From Drosophila persimilis (lineage: Eukaryota; Arthropoda; Insecta; Diptera; Drosophilidae), in NCBI RefSeq assembly GCF_003286085.1, contig NW_020825504.1:62001-126000 (forward strand): DNA of 64,000 nt. Reading direction: 5' to 3'. This document shows, one piece after another, positions 21,657 through 33,308 of the stretch. The number at the start of each line of letters is the position of its first letter. Position 1 is the first letter of the stretch. The position numbers and the translations under genes were made by a program. The notes below the pieces were generated by a model, which saw nothing but the letters and a program-made list of their open reading frames with translations, searched no databases and had not been told where the DNA came from.

Positions 21657-23286
21657 TATACCCGATACTCAAAATGAGTATTGGGGTATATTAGATTTGT
21701 GGTGAAAGTGGATGTGTTTAGCGTAGCTAACACCGAACAGCGAGACCTGCAGCTTGGCGTTGTCTGTCGAAAGCCTCAACAACCGTGTGGATGCACGGCG
21801 AAAACCAAGAGGCGCCTCCGGAACTTTATTTTTGGCGTCATTGATGTCACCCGTTATCGAGCCTCCAATGAAAGTGTAGTCCGTAGACCGACGTCGAATC
21901 GGATCGGCAACCTGAAGTCAAGCTAAGGAGCTAATGTACCCCATCGTCAACTGATTTAGCTGCGCCAGCGACACCCAATAATGAACTCGAATTGATTGCA
22001 TTATTGTTGGATTCTTCCGGAGGCGCAGTCCTACTCAGCCTGGCTGACATGTCTCTCGACCACGTCAATAGAGGATCGTAGTTACTCGTTGATGTAACAC
22101 ACGCCCCTTTTTCCTCTAGATTTCATGTGCTAGGCTAAAACCATTCTCTTTCGTCACACGATGTATACAGTTTTATAGTTAGTTATGTAACCCAGCCAAC
22201 AAAATGGTTTTTGGAAAATAATGGGTATGAGAGCAACATTAATTGCTAAATGTGTTTCCGACCCCATAAAGTATATATATTCTTGATCAGCATCAATAGC
22301 CGAGTCGATTGAGCCATGTCTGTCTGTCCGTCCGTCCGTCTGTCCGTCTGTCCGTCTGTCCGTCCCCTTCAGCGCCTAATGCTCAAAGACTATAAGAGCT
22401 AGAGCAACGATGTTTTGGATCCAGACTTCTGTGATATGTCACTGCTCCAAAAATATTTCAAAACTTTGCCCCGCCCACATCCGCCCCCACAAAGGGCGAA
22501 AATCTGTGGCATCCACAATTTCGACGATACGAGAAAACTAAAAACGCAGAATCGTAGAAGATGACTATATCTTCTAGAGTGCAAAATCTGAACCAGATCG
22601 TATAATTATTATAGCCAGAATCACGAAAACAATTTCACTCTTTCTCGCTCTGTCTCACTCTAACACACAGGTTTCATGGTCGGTTTTGCCAATTGCAAAA
22701 TATGAGTTCAAGGATCTCAGAACCTATAAAAGCCAGAGCAACCAAATTTGGTATCCACACTCCTGTGATATCGAACCTTGACCGTTTCATGTCCAAATTT
22801 CGCCACACCCCCTTCCGCCCCCGCAAAGGACGAAAATCTGAGGCAACCACAAATCTCAGAGACTATTAAGGCTAGAGTAACCAAATTTGGTACACACACT
22901 CCTTTAAGATGTCACTATAAAACGTATATCTCAGAATTTCGCCCCACCCCCATCCGCCCCCACAAAGGACGAAAATCTGTTGCATCCACAATATTGCAGA
23001 TTTGAGAAAACTAAAAACGCAGAATCATAGATAATGACCATATCTATTAGATTGCTGAATCTGGACCAGATCAGATAATTTTTATAGCCAAAAGGAACAA
23101 ATCAATTTGCAGTGGCTACGCAGCGCCCGACGTCACGCTCAGACTGATTTTCTGTCTCTCTAGCACGCACTCTTTGTCGTGTCGTTAAATATTAGCGGCG
23201 TCTGCCGGAGGAGAGCCATACTGACTTAGTATCGGGTATAACTCTAGAGTTGCGGTGTCCGCAGCAACTCACAACGTTCCCCCTCG
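21657..23286 (+). mobile_element. DINE-1 Helentron carrying a ~530-bp foreign insert (DINE 10)
   Basis: The normal 5' terminus runs to about 21719. Then ~530 bp of non-DINE sequence replaces the short stretch between GATGTGT and TTTCCGACC, and the DINE resumes near 22248 and runs to a normal 3' hairpin and CCCCCTCG end. The repeat ATGTGTTT sits at both insert edges. The second copy is 28532-30161. Confidence 0.85.
21730..21910 (-). pseudogene. Possible decayed alpha-carbonic-anhydrase fragment inside DINE 10
   Basis: On the minus strand, across more than one frame, the insert reads YGLHFHW (HFHW at 21876-21865), then a GS pair, then AVH about 23 residues later, then EAFDRQRQAAGLAV (GLAV at 21747-21736). 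In alpha-carbonic anhydrases the zinc-ligand motif FHW is followed by GSEH, then by LVH about 24 residues on, then by GLAV about 17 residues after that; order and spacing fit. Stops and frameshifts mean no product. This rests on short motifs only. Confidence 0.35.
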
Positions 23287-23387
23287 TTTTAATTATTTGC
23301 TATTCATTTATTCTTTTCAATAATAAAAAAAATTACTAAAAAATCTTTTTTTTTTCTCATGGACACACATATCTATATACCCTTCCT
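23287..23387. other. AT-rich spacer, copy 2
   Basis: Same sequence as 17078-17181. In this copy it runs through an uninterrupted T tract (23386-23396) into the gag-side fragment; at 34518 the equivalent T tract contains a DINE. Confidence 0.6.
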
Positions 23388-23656
23388 TTTTTTTTTTACT
23401 CTTTAAAATTTCATCAATATAAAATTTTTTTTTTTATATATATTTGATCAAAATGAAGGAAGAAAAAAAAATGTTAAGGGACATGTGATCGATTTACAGG
23501 TTTTTCATTATATAATTCAATATCGATCACATGGTTTTAGTAATAGCCTAACAGAGGTTAGTATTTTCGAGTTGCACTTTAAGGGTGCTTCAACTCGAGA
23601 TAGAATATTATAATTATTGGCAATATGAGGCATGGCATTTCTGCAGCTCAATTGCG

Positions 23657-24076
23657 TTACTTCGCACCAGTGCGAAGTTGTTTATTGATTTCCTTGATGC
23701 GCTCTTGGCAGCGTTGTCGGTCCTCTTCATTTGTATATGTTTTTTCCAGGTCCCGCTCCAGACGTCGTTGTTGAAGCAGCCGTTTGATCCGGCCGCCCCT
23801 CTTTGTTTTCTTCCTTGGGCGTTTTTCTTGTCGTGCCCTGTACTCAGCTATTGTGAGTGGGCGTGGTCCATCGTTTGGATACACTTCTAATGCCTCTTGT
23901 AGGCTGAGTGCGTCCCTTTGCTCGGTAGGAGCAGCGTCGGCGAAGTCTGGTGCATTTTCTGCTGCTGGAGTGGTTGTGTTACTGTCCATCGACGGTGCAA
24001 GGGGCGGTCCTATGCCACTCGCACTTATATTATTGGTCCTTGCTGGGTCTGGTGGGGCCGGTGCTGGTCTTCGCAC
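23657..24076 (-). CDS. Gag-like basic ORF of 412/mdg1-like element, copy 1
   Basis: 139 residues. The N-terminal ~70 are Pro/Ala-rich; the C-terminal half is strongly basic and helical (RQEKRPRKKTKRGGRIKRLL; RCQERIKEINKQLR). It lies between a tRNA-primed LTR and where gag is expected, so it is probably the first gag-region ORF, but I recognise no capsid or zinc-knuckle domain. The stop codon overlaps a 20-bp inverted repeat (ACTTCGCAC-CA-GTGCGAAGT, 23659-23678). The same ORF is kept intact at 30531-30950. Confidence 0.45.
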   Translation of the reverse strand: MRRPAPAPPDPARTNNISASGIGPPLAPSMDSNTTTPAAENAPDFADAAPTEQRDALSLQEALEVYPNDGPRPLTIAEYRARQEKRPRKKTKRGGRIKRLLQQRRLERDLEKTYTNEEDRQRCQERIKEINKQLRTGAK

Positions 24077-24494
24077 AGGTTTTTATATTGCGTGTACGCT
24101 CTTTGTAGCGCGGGCTGTTATATCTCCTTGGGTATTATATATTCCTGGCCGCATTGTAGCCGCCAAATTTAAGGGTATAAATTATAATGCAACATGGGTT
24201 TGTGCGTAATATCGTCGGCAGTCGTGCATGGGTCTGGCGAAACGGCTGGTTTGGCTTTCTGCTGGGTTTTTTTTTTCTTGGCACTGGCACTGGGGACAAC
24301 ACTGTTTCAATAGTTTTTCCAATTTTCTTTTGACTTGGTCCGATTTTTTAAAACAAAATCACATAGTATTATATTTTTTTTTTTTTTTCGGCCATTCTTT
24401 GTCTTTCAAAATTTTAACACTTTTTTTGAAAAAATTTCTCTCTTTTTTTTTTTCTCAATCCTTAGATTGATCCATCGCGTAGGACATATCGAGT

Positions 24495-24510
24495 CCTGTC
24501 ACGGTCGCCA
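24495..24510 (-). promoter_or_regulatory. Primer-binding site (tRNA-Arg type)
   Basis: Directly abutting the LTR, the minus strand reads TGGCGACCGTGACAGG, the type of site used by 412/mdg1-group elements with tRNA-Arg. Copies are at 32499-32514 and 36730-36745. Confidence 0.7.
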
Positions 24511-24989
24511 TGTAAAATGAAATGTTCAAATCCTTTTTGTTGGATCGTTGGGGCTCAACCCTCCGATCTGTTTTATTGTGATTTCTGTTCTGTCTTTTAC
24601 AATTGTGGTTTGGGCTTTTGTAAGCCAAAAGCCGCGGAGCTGCGCTGCCAGTGACGCCGGCAGCGGAGCGGCAGAACTATGTGTTCTTATCTCTTATATG
24701 TTAATATGTATATGCTCAGCGCTGTTGGCAGCGAGAGCGCGAGGGAAGATATATGTGTGTATGCATGTATATTAGTGCCGTCAAGTCATGGGAACATGCT
24801 GACGCTGCCCTTGGGTCGCTCGAGGCATTCTTGAGTGAATCGTAATACGATCACCCAGAATGTCTGGGACTTTATTGTTACGTAAACACTGAAACAAAGT
24901 GTTACAGTGTGTATTCTTTAAGTACCGTCGGTACAGTGGGTATTCGAAATAATGAATACTTTACTTTACTTTAATATGAGCATACTACA
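24511..24989 (-). mobile_element. LTR of 412/mdg1-like retrotransposon, copy 1
   Basis: 479 bp; on the minus strand it begins TGTAGTATGCTCATATT and ends CATTTTACA, next to the primer-binding site. Its outer end lies inside an NHL gene copy, cutting the coding sequence in its last ~19 codons. Identical-length copies are at 32515-32993 and 36746-37224. Confidence 0.85.
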
Positions 24990-25304
24990 GGTCACTCTGG
25001 CCAAGAATAACCATCAAGTTCTTGTGATGGATCTGCTGTATGTCTAGTGATTATAAGATAACACCCTGTTGTGTCCGGGATCGTGAGAATTGCGGATAAA
25101 CACACAATCGCTTATCTTCATCGGTACTTAGGCGTTGGTTGCGTTTTAATACATTAATACATTTAATACATTTTATTCTTATATGTATCTACGCACGCTT
25201 CGTCTTTTCTCCCCGATCTTTTATCGACTGCTCAAACTAATGTTACCTTATTGTCTTTTCATATTGTGACCATTTTTCTTCTTGTCTTTTCATAGTGTGA
25301 TAAT
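24990..25304 (+). pseudogene. 3' stump of an NHL gene, copy a
   Basis: Only the last ~19 codons remain (24990-25047, from GTCACTCTGGCC to the stop), plus about 257 bp of the normal 3' flank. The rest was removed when the 412/mdg1-like LTR inserted and the segment rearranged. It shares a flank variant with the stump at 32994 (repeated AATACATT near 25150). Confidence 0.9.
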
Positions 25305-26409
25305 TATACCCGATACTCAAAATGAGTATTGGGGTATATTAGATTTGTGGTAAAAGTGAATGTGTGTAACGTCCAGAAGGAATCGTTTCCGACCCTATAA
25401 AGTATATATATTCTTGATCAGCATCAATAGCCGAGTCGATTGAGCCCTGTCTGTCTGTCCGTCCGTCCGTCTGTCCGTCTGTCCGTCCCCTTCAGCGCCT
25501 AATGCTCAAAGACTATAAGAGCTAGAACAACGATGTTTTGGATCCAGACTTCTGGGATATGTCACTGCTCCAAAAATATTTCAAAACTTTGCCCCGCCCA
25601 CTTCCGCCCCCACAAAGGGCGAAAATCTGTGGCATCCACAATTTCGACGATACGAGAAAACTAAAAACGCAGAATCGTAGAAGATGACTATATCTTCTAG
25701 AGTGCAAAATCTGAACCAGATCGTATAATTATTACAGCTAGAATCACGAAAACAATTTCACTCTTTCTCGCTCTGTCTCACTCTAACACACAGGTTTCAT
25801 GGTCGGTTTTGCAAATTGCAAAATATGAGTTCAAGGATCTCAGAACCTATAAAAGCCAGAGCAACCAAATTTGGTATCCACACTCCTGTGATATCGGACC
25901 TTGACCGTTTCCTGTCGAAATTTCGCCACACCCCCTTCCGCCCCCGCAAAGGACGAAAATCTGAGGCAACCACAAATCTCAGAGACTATTAAGGCTAGAG
26001 TAACCAAATTTGGTACACACACTCCTTTAAGATGTCACTATAAAACGTATATCTCAGAATTTCGCCCCACCCCCATCCGCCCCCACAAAGGACGAAAATC
26101 TGTTGCATCCACAATATTGCAGATTTGAGAAAACTAAAAACGCAGAATCATAGATAATGACCATATCTATCAGATTGCTGAATCTGGATCAGATCAGATA
26201 ATTTTTGTAGCCAAAAGGAACAAATCAATTTGCATTGGCTACGCAGCGCCCGACGTCACGCTCAGACTGATTTTCTGTCTCTCTCGCACGCACTCTTTGT
26301 CGTGTCGTTAAATATTAGCGGCGTCTGCCGGAGGAGAGCCATACTGCCTTAGTATCGGGTATAACCGTAGAGTTGCGGTGTCCGCAGCAACTCACAACGT
26401 TCCCCCTCG
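25305..26409 (+). mobile_element. DINE-1 Helentron, full length (DINE 11)
   Basis: Inserted at the TGTGATAAT site of the NHL 3' flank, as at 3366, 33309, 37547 and 42905. Nearly identical in its body to DINE 9. The 3' end abuts the second copy of the pol fragment. Confidence 0.9.
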
Positions 26410-27930
26410 TTATATTCTGTTCCCATGTCCGTAATGAACGTCTTCATTCGACCGTACTTTAGAATAAAATTTTCAAAAATAGCTTTAGCTACTGTATTTG
26501 CACTTTTGTTTCTAATAGGTATTGCCACAAGGTATTTTGTCAGGTCACATATTAAGGTGACTGCATATTCATTTCCTTGTTCTGATTTAGGGAGTGGACC
26601 GATCGTATCCACTATTACCCTATCAAAAGCCATGTATGGTGTTTCTGTAATAGTCAATGGAGTTATTGTGTGCTTGGTTACTTTAGCTTTTTGGCATTTT
26701 GGACATTTTCGTATGTAATTGGTTATTTCTTTAGTCATACCTTTCCAAAAATAATATCTTTTGACCTTGGCCAAGGTTTTTGTTATGCCTGTATGTCCTC
26801 CTTGTATGGGATCATCATGTAATGTAGACAGTATTGCTTCTTTTTCTTTTTCATTTTTAATTAGGGTCACCGGGTTGAGTAGCGCTACTCTTATTGTTCG
26901 TAATATTTTATTGCCCATATTTTTAAAATTATCTATTGAAATGTATTCAAAGATATTTTCCCACGGTGCCACTTTGAGTTGGCTGATTTTTTGTTTACCG
27001 GCTTGCGTTTCAAGCCTTTGGAAAAACTGACCTAAGTCAAGGGTTCCATTAGTATACAAATCGCTAACATCATATCTTGCAGTAATTTTTTTTCCATGTT
27101 TGAAAAAACATAAATTATTATTTACATGCAAGGTCACTACTTTACGTACTTCGTCATTGTTGATGACTTCATATACGTTGGGCTTTGAAGCTTTTGTTAG
27201 AGATTGCCTAGGCAATTCTATTTTTTCTTTTCCTGCGCAGGATTTCTGTCTACTCTGTTGCCTGGTAGTGACTTTCAGGACTTTATTTGTTTTTTGTATG
27301 TTTTTCAGGTCTGTGATGGTTATTCTTGATAACGCATCTGCTACATGATTATCTTTACCCTTTAGATACTCGACTGTAAAGTCGTATTCTTCTAATTCGA
27401 GCCGCATGCGTGTGAGTTTTGAGCTAGGATTGACCATTGAAAATAGGTATGTTAGTGGTCTGTGATCCGTTTTTACTGTAAAGTGTTTACCATAGATATA
27501 TGGTCGAAAATGGGTAATTGCCCAATGAATTGCTGCTAATTCCTGTTCTGTAGTACTTTTGTTACTTTCACCTTTTGTGAATGAACGTGATGCATATGCT
27601 AATGGGAGTTGGAGTCCGTTATGGTTTTGAGTTAAAACCGCTCCACATGCTTGTTTACTAGCATCGGTGATTATGCAAAATTCTTTCTGAAAATCTGGGT
27701 ACTGTAACAGAGTGGGTTCCATAAGTTTATCTTTTAAATATTGGAATGCATTTTGACATTCAGTTGACCACTCAAAGGGGACATTCTTTTTACATAATCT
27801 AGTTATGTGCCGGGAATAGTCGGCGAAGTTTTTAATAAAACGTCTATAATAATTGCAAAATGCAATAAATCGTCTAGCGCTGTCCGCATCATGTGGGACT
27901 GGATAGTTTTTGCTCTTTGCCTTTATAGGG
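26410..27930 (-). pseudogene. Ty3/Gypsy (412/mdg1-like) pol fragment, copy 2
   Basis: Duplicate of 19535-21055 at an offset of exactly 6875 bp, with the same truncations. The encoded 457-residue ORF (27722 to 26349) is identical to copy 1, so the duplication is recent. Confidence 0.85.
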
Positions 27931-28531
27931 AATTCGTTTGTTTCTCGTTACAATTGTTTTTGGTTTATACTTTTGTTCATTTAGAATTTGCCTTAAACAT
28001 CTCTATGGTTATTTTTGTGGACGCACCTCATCCATTATGGTCCGGTCCGAGACGGTTGTGCCTATCCTGTCCAGCCAGACTCGGACCGTACCGCAGTGCC
28101 ACCGCCGGCCGTTCTCAGCGCGCAAGCCCCTTAGGGCGGAGGGCGACGAGGGGGCGCCGCTCACGAGAGCGTGCTGCTTGTGCTTTACCATCTGATGGAC
28201 TGATGGACCGTATTGTCCATTGGCCATTGGCCGTGTTGGAAGTCGGCCTTGGCCTGACCCGGAGCTGGTGCTACCGATGCCCGTCTACCCACGGATGGCT
28301 GGGTCGGGGACGTTGAGGAGGCGGTTCCGTGTGGCACGGGGCTGAGGTGGGGACCTGGCGCGTCGGCGATTACACGAACGGGACACACACACCAATGCAT
28401 TTTGAAGTTTTTATATTTTTTTTTTTTTTGTACGATTTTTTTTTTTTCAGAGTTTTTGCAGTTGTCCTGATACATTATCTACTAGGTCACATTTAGGTTA
28501 GTCTTCCTTTTTTTTTGTTTTATTGTATTTT
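27931..28531. other. GC-rich sequence of unknown origin, copy 2
   Basis: Duplicate of 21056-21656; nothing further recognised. Confidence 0.5.
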
Positions 28532-30161
28532 TATACCCGATACTCAAAATGAGTATTGGGGTATATTAGATTTGTGGTGAAAGTGGATGTGTTTAGCGTA
28601 GCTAACACCGAACAGCGAGACCTGCAGCTTGGCGTTGTCTGTCGAAAGCCTCAACAACCGTGTGGATGCACGGCGAAAACCAAGAGGCGCCTCCGGAACT
28701 TTATTTTTGGCGTCATTGATGTCACCCGTTATCGAGCCTCCAATGAAAGTGTAGTCCGTAGACCGACGTCGAATCGGATCGGCAACCTGAAGTCAAGCTA
28801 AGGAGCTAATGTACCCCATCGTCAACTGATTTAGCTGCGCCAGCGACACCCAATAATGAACTCGAATTGATTGCATTATTGTTGGATTCTTCCGGAGGCG
28901 CAGTCCTACTCAGCCTGGCTGACATGTCTCTCGACCACGTCAATAGAGGATCGTAGTTACTCGTTGATGTAACACACGCCCCTTTTTCCTCTAGATTTCA
29001 TGTGCTAGGCTAAAACCATTCTCTTTCGTCACACGATGTATACAGTTTTATAGTTAGTTATGTAACCCAGCCAACAAAATGGTTTTTGGAAAATAATGGG
29101 TATGAGAGCAACATTAATTGCTAAATGTGTTTCCGACCCCATAAAGTATATATATTCTTGATCAGCATCAATAGCCGAGTCGATTGAGCCATGTCTGTCT
29201 GTCCGTCCGTCCGTCTGTCCGTCTGTCCGTCTGTCCGTCCCCTTCAGCGCCTAATGCTCAAAGACTATAAGAGCTAGAGCAACGATGTTTTGGATCCAGA
29301 CTTCTGTGATATGTCACTGCTCCAAAAATATTTCAAAACTTTGCCCCGCCCACATCCGCCCCCACAAAGGGCGAAAATCTGTGGCATCCACAATTTCGAC
29401 GATACGAGAAAACTAAAAACGCAGAATCGTAGAAGATGACTATATCTTCTAGAGTGCAAAATCTGAACCAGATCGTATAATTATTATAGCCAGAATCACG
29501 AAAACAATTTCACTCTTTCTCGCTCTGTCTCACTCTAACACACAGGTTTCATGGTCGGTTTTGCCAATTGCAAAATATGAGTTCAAGGATCTCAGAACCT
29601 ATAAAAGCCAGAGCAACCAAATTTGGTATCCACACTCCTGTGATATCGAACCTTGACCGTTTCATGTCCAAATTTCGCCACACCCCCTTCCGCCCCCGCA
29701 AAGGACGAAAATCTGAGGCAACCACAAATCTCAGAGACTATTAAGGCTAGAGTAACCAAATTTGGTACACACACTCCTTTAAGATGTCACTATAAAACGT
29801 ATATCTCAGAATTTCGCCCCACCCCCATCCGCCCCCACAAAGGACGAAAATCTGTTGCATCCACAATATTGCAGATTTGAGAAAACTAAAAACGCAGAAT
29901 CATAGATAATGACCATATCTATTAGATTGCTGAATCTGGACCAGATCAGATAATTTTTATAGCCAAAAGGAACAAATCAATTTGCAGTGGCTACGCAGCG
30001 CCCGACGTCACGCTCAGACTGATTTTCTGTCTCTCTAGCACGCACTCTTTGTCGTGTCGTTAAATATTAGCGGCGTCTGCCGGAGGAGAGCCATACTGAC
30101 TTAGTATCGGGTATAACTCTAGAGTTGCGGTGTCCGCAGCAACTCACAACGTTCCCCCTCG
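28532..30161 (+). mobile_element. DINE-1 Helentron with foreign insert, copy 2 (DINE 12)
   Basis: Duplicate of 21657-23286 including the ~530-bp insert (about 28595-29125) and its carbonic-anhydrase-like minus-strand motifs (about 28605-28785). Confidence 0.85.
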
Positions 30162-30261
30162 TTTTAATTATTTGCTATTCATTTATTCTTTTCAATAATA
30201 AAAAAAATTACTAAAAAATCTTTTTTTTTTCTCATGGACACACATATCTATATACCCTTCC
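30162..30261. other. AT-rich spacer, copy 3
   Basis: Same as 23287-23387 and uninterrupted at its T tract, so it is an empty site relative to 34518. Confidence 0.6.
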
Positions 30262-30530
30262 TTTTTTTTTTTACTCTTTAAAATTTCATCAATATAAAAT
30301 TTTTTTTTTATATATATTTGATCAAAATGAAGGAAGAAAAAAAAATGTTAAGGGACATGTGATCGATTTACAGGTTTTTCATTATATAATTCAATATCGA
30401 TCACATGGTTTTAGTAATAGCCTAACAGAGGTTAGTATTTTCGAGTTGCACTTTAAGGGTGCTTCAACTCGAGATAGAATATTATAATTATTGGCAATAT
30501 GAGGCATGGCATTTCTGCAGCTCAATTGCG

Positions 30531-30950
30531 TTACTTCGCACCAGTGCGAAGTTGTTTATTGATTTCCTTGATGCGCTCTTGGCAGCGTTGTCGGTCCTCT
30601 TCATTTGTATATGTTTTTTCCAGGTCCCGCTCCAGACGTCGTTGTTGAAGCAGCCGTTTGATCCGGCCGCCCCTCTTTGTTTTCTTCCTTGGGCGTTTTT
30701 CTTGTCGTGCCCTGTACTCAGCTATTGTGAGTGGGCGTGGTCCATCGTTTGGATACACTTCTAATGCCTCTTGTAGGCTGAGTGCGTCCCTTTGCTCGGT
30801 AGGAGCAGCGTCGGCGAAGTCTGGTGCATTTTCTGCTGCTGGAGTGGTTGTGTTACTGTCCATCGACGGTGCAAGGGGCGGTCCTATGCCACTCGCACTT
30901 ATATTATTGGTCCTTGCTGGGTCTGGTGGGGCCGGTGCTGGTCTTCGCAC
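30531..30950 (-). CDS. Gag-like basic ORF of 412/mdg1-like element, copy 2
   Basis: 139 residues, identical to the ORF at 23657-24076, with the same hairpin at the stop codon. Its leader is interrupted upstream by a full DINE at 31145-32273, which separates it from its LTR and primer site. Confidence 0.45.
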   Translation of the reverse strand: MRRPAPAPPDPARTNNISASGIGPPLAPSMDSNTTTPAAENAPDFADAAPTEQRDALSLQEALEVYPNDGPRPLTIAEYRARQEKRPRKKTKRGGRIKRLLQQRRLERDLEKTYTNEEDRQRCQERIKEINKQLRTGAK

Positions 30951-31144
30951 AGGTTTTTATATTGCGTGTACGCTCTTTGTAGCGCGGGCTGTTATATCTC
31001 CTTGGGTATTATATATTCCTGGCCGCATTGTAGCCGCCAAATTTAAGGGTATAAATTATAATGCAACATGGGTTTGTGCGTAATATCGTCGGCAGTCGTG
31101 CATGGGTCTGGCGAAACGGCTGGTTTGGCTTTCTGCTGGGTTTT

Positions 31145-32273
31145 TATACCCGATACTCAAAATGAGTATTGGGGTATATTAGATTTGTGGTAAAAGTGGA
31201 TGTGTGTAACGTCCAGAAGGAATCGTTTCCGACCCCATAAAGTATATATATTCTTGATCAGCATCAATAGCCGAGTCGATTGAGCCATGTCTGTCTGTCC
31301 GTCTGTCCGTCCGTCCGTCTGTCCGTCTGTCCGTCTGTCCGTCTGTCCGTCCCCTTCAGCGCCTAATGCTCAAAGACTATAAGAGCTAGAGCAACGATGT
31401 TTTGGATCCAGACTTCTGTGATATGTCACTGCTCCAAAAATATTTCAAAACTTTGCCCCGCCCACTTCCGCCCCCACAAAGGGCGAAAATCTGTGGCATC
31501 CACAATTTTGACGATACGAGAAAACTAAAAACGCAGAATCGTAGAAGATGACTATATCTTCTAGAGTGCAAAATCTGAACCAGATCGTATAATTATTACA
31601 GCCAGAATCACGAAAACAATTTCACTCTTTCTCGCTCTGTCTCACTCTAACACACAGGTTTCATGGTCGGTTTTGCCAATTGCAAAATATGAGTTCAAGG
31701 ATCTCAGAACCTATAAAAGCCAGAGCAACCAAATTTGGTATCCACACTCCTGTGATATCGGACCTTGACCGTTTCCTGTCCAAATTTCGCCACACCCCCT
31801 TCCGCCCCCGCAAAGGACGAAAATCTGAGGCAACCACAAATCTCAGAGACTATTAAGGCTAGTGTAACCAAATTTGGTACACACACTCCTTTAAGATGTC
31901 ACTATAAAACGTATATCTCAGAATTTCGCCCCACCCCCATCCGCCCCCCCAAAGGACGAAAATCTGTTGCATCCACAATATTGCAGATTTGAGAAAACTA
32001 AAAACGCAGAATCATAGATAATAACCATATCTATCAGGTTGCTGAATCTGGATCAGATCAGATCATTTTCATAGCCAAAAGGAGCAAATCAATTTGCACT
32101 GGCTACGCAGCGCCCGACGTCACGCTCAGACTGATTTTCTGTCTCTCTCGCACGCACTCTTTGTCGTGTCGTTAAATATTAGCGGCGTCTGCCGGAGGAG
32201 AGCCATACTGACTTAGTATCGGGTATAACCGTAGAGTTGCGGTGTCCGCAGCAACTCACAACGTTCCCCCTCG
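31145..32273 (+). mobile_element. DINE-1 Helentron inserted in 412/mdg1-like leader (DINE 13)
   Basis: Full-length DINE with an expanded (GTCY)n tract. It lies in a T run of the leader; the empty versions of the same site are at about 24267-24276 and 36497-36508, where TGCTGGG leads straight through T's into CTTGGCACTGG. This fixes its ends (TATACCCG to CCCCCTCG) and shows insertion after duplication. Confidence 0.92.
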
Positions 32274-32514
32274 TTTTTTTCTTGGCACTGGCACTGGGGA
32301 CAACACTGTTTCAATAGTTTTTCCAATTTTCTTTTGACTTGGTCCGATTTTTTAAAACAAAATCACATAGTATTATATTTTTTTTTTTTTTTCGGCCATT
32401 CTTTGTCTTTCAAAATTTTAACACTTTTTTTGAAAAAATTTCTCTCTTTTTTTTTTTCTCAATCCTTAGATTGATCCATCGCGTAGGACATATCGAGTCC
32501 TGTCACGGTCGCCA

Positions 32515-32993
32515 TGTAAAATGAAATGTTTAAATCCTTTTTGTTGGATCGTTGGGGCTCAACCCTCCGATCTGTTTTATTGTGATTTCTGTTCTGTCTT
32601 TTACAATTGTGGTTTGGGCTTTTGTAAGCCAAAAGCCGCGGAGCTGCGCTGCCAGTGACGCCGGCAGCGGAGCGGCAGAACTATGTGTTCTTATCTCTTA
32701 TATGTTAATATGTATATGCTCAGCGCTGTTGGCAGCGAGAGCGCGAGGGAAGATATATGTGTGTATGCATGTATATTAGTGCCGTCAAGTCATGGGAACA
32801 TGCTGACGCTGCCCTTGGGTCGCTCGAGGCATTCTTGAGTGAATCGTAATACGATCACCCAGAATGTCTGGGACTTTATTGTTACGTAAACACTGAAACA
32901 AAGTGTTACAGTGTGTATTCTTTAAGTACCGTCGGTACAGTGGGTATTCGAAATAATGAATACTTTACTTTACTTTAATATGAGCATACTACA
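32515..32993 (-). mobile_element. LTR of 412/mdg1-like retrotransposon, copy 2
   Basis: 479 bp with the same termini as copy 1 and primer-binding site at 32499-32514. Its outer end cuts an NHL gene at the same nucleotide as copies 1 and 3, so all three derive from one insertion. Confidence 0.85.
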
Positions 32994-33308
32994 GGTCACT
33001 CTGGCCAAGAATAACCATCAAGTTCTTGTGATGGATCTGCTGTATGTCTAGTGATTATAAGATAACACCCTGTTGTGTCCGGGATCGTGAGAATTGCGGA
33101 TAAACACACAATCGCTTATCTTCATCGGTACTTAGGCGTTGGTTGCGTTTTAATACATTAATACATTTAATACATTTTATTCTTATATGTATCTACGCAC
33201 GCTTCGTCTTTTCTCCCCGATCTTTTATCGACTGCTCAAACTAATGTTACCTTATTGTCTTTTCATATTGTGACCATTTTTCTTCTTGTCTTTTCATAGT
33301 GTGATAAT
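32994..33308 (+). pseudogene. 3' stump of an NHL gene, copy b
   Basis: Last ~19 codons (32994-33051) plus 3' flank, identical in structure to 24990-25304. Confidence 0.9.

Larger units (their letters stand above)
23388..24510 (-). mobile_element. 412/mdg1-like retrotransposon 5' internal region, copy 1
   Basis: Internal sequence downstream (on the minus strand) of the LTR at 24511-24989. It holds the primer-binding site, a leader with T-rich tracts, the basic ORF at 23657-24076 and, beyond it, inverted repeats (23482-23493 with 23522-23533; a hairpin at about 23568-23598). Confidence 0.7.

Noticed and set aside
24228..24470. 80-residue plus-strand ORF rich in Phe/Ser
   Set aside because: It is produced by T-rich tracts in the retrotransposon leader, antisense to the element.
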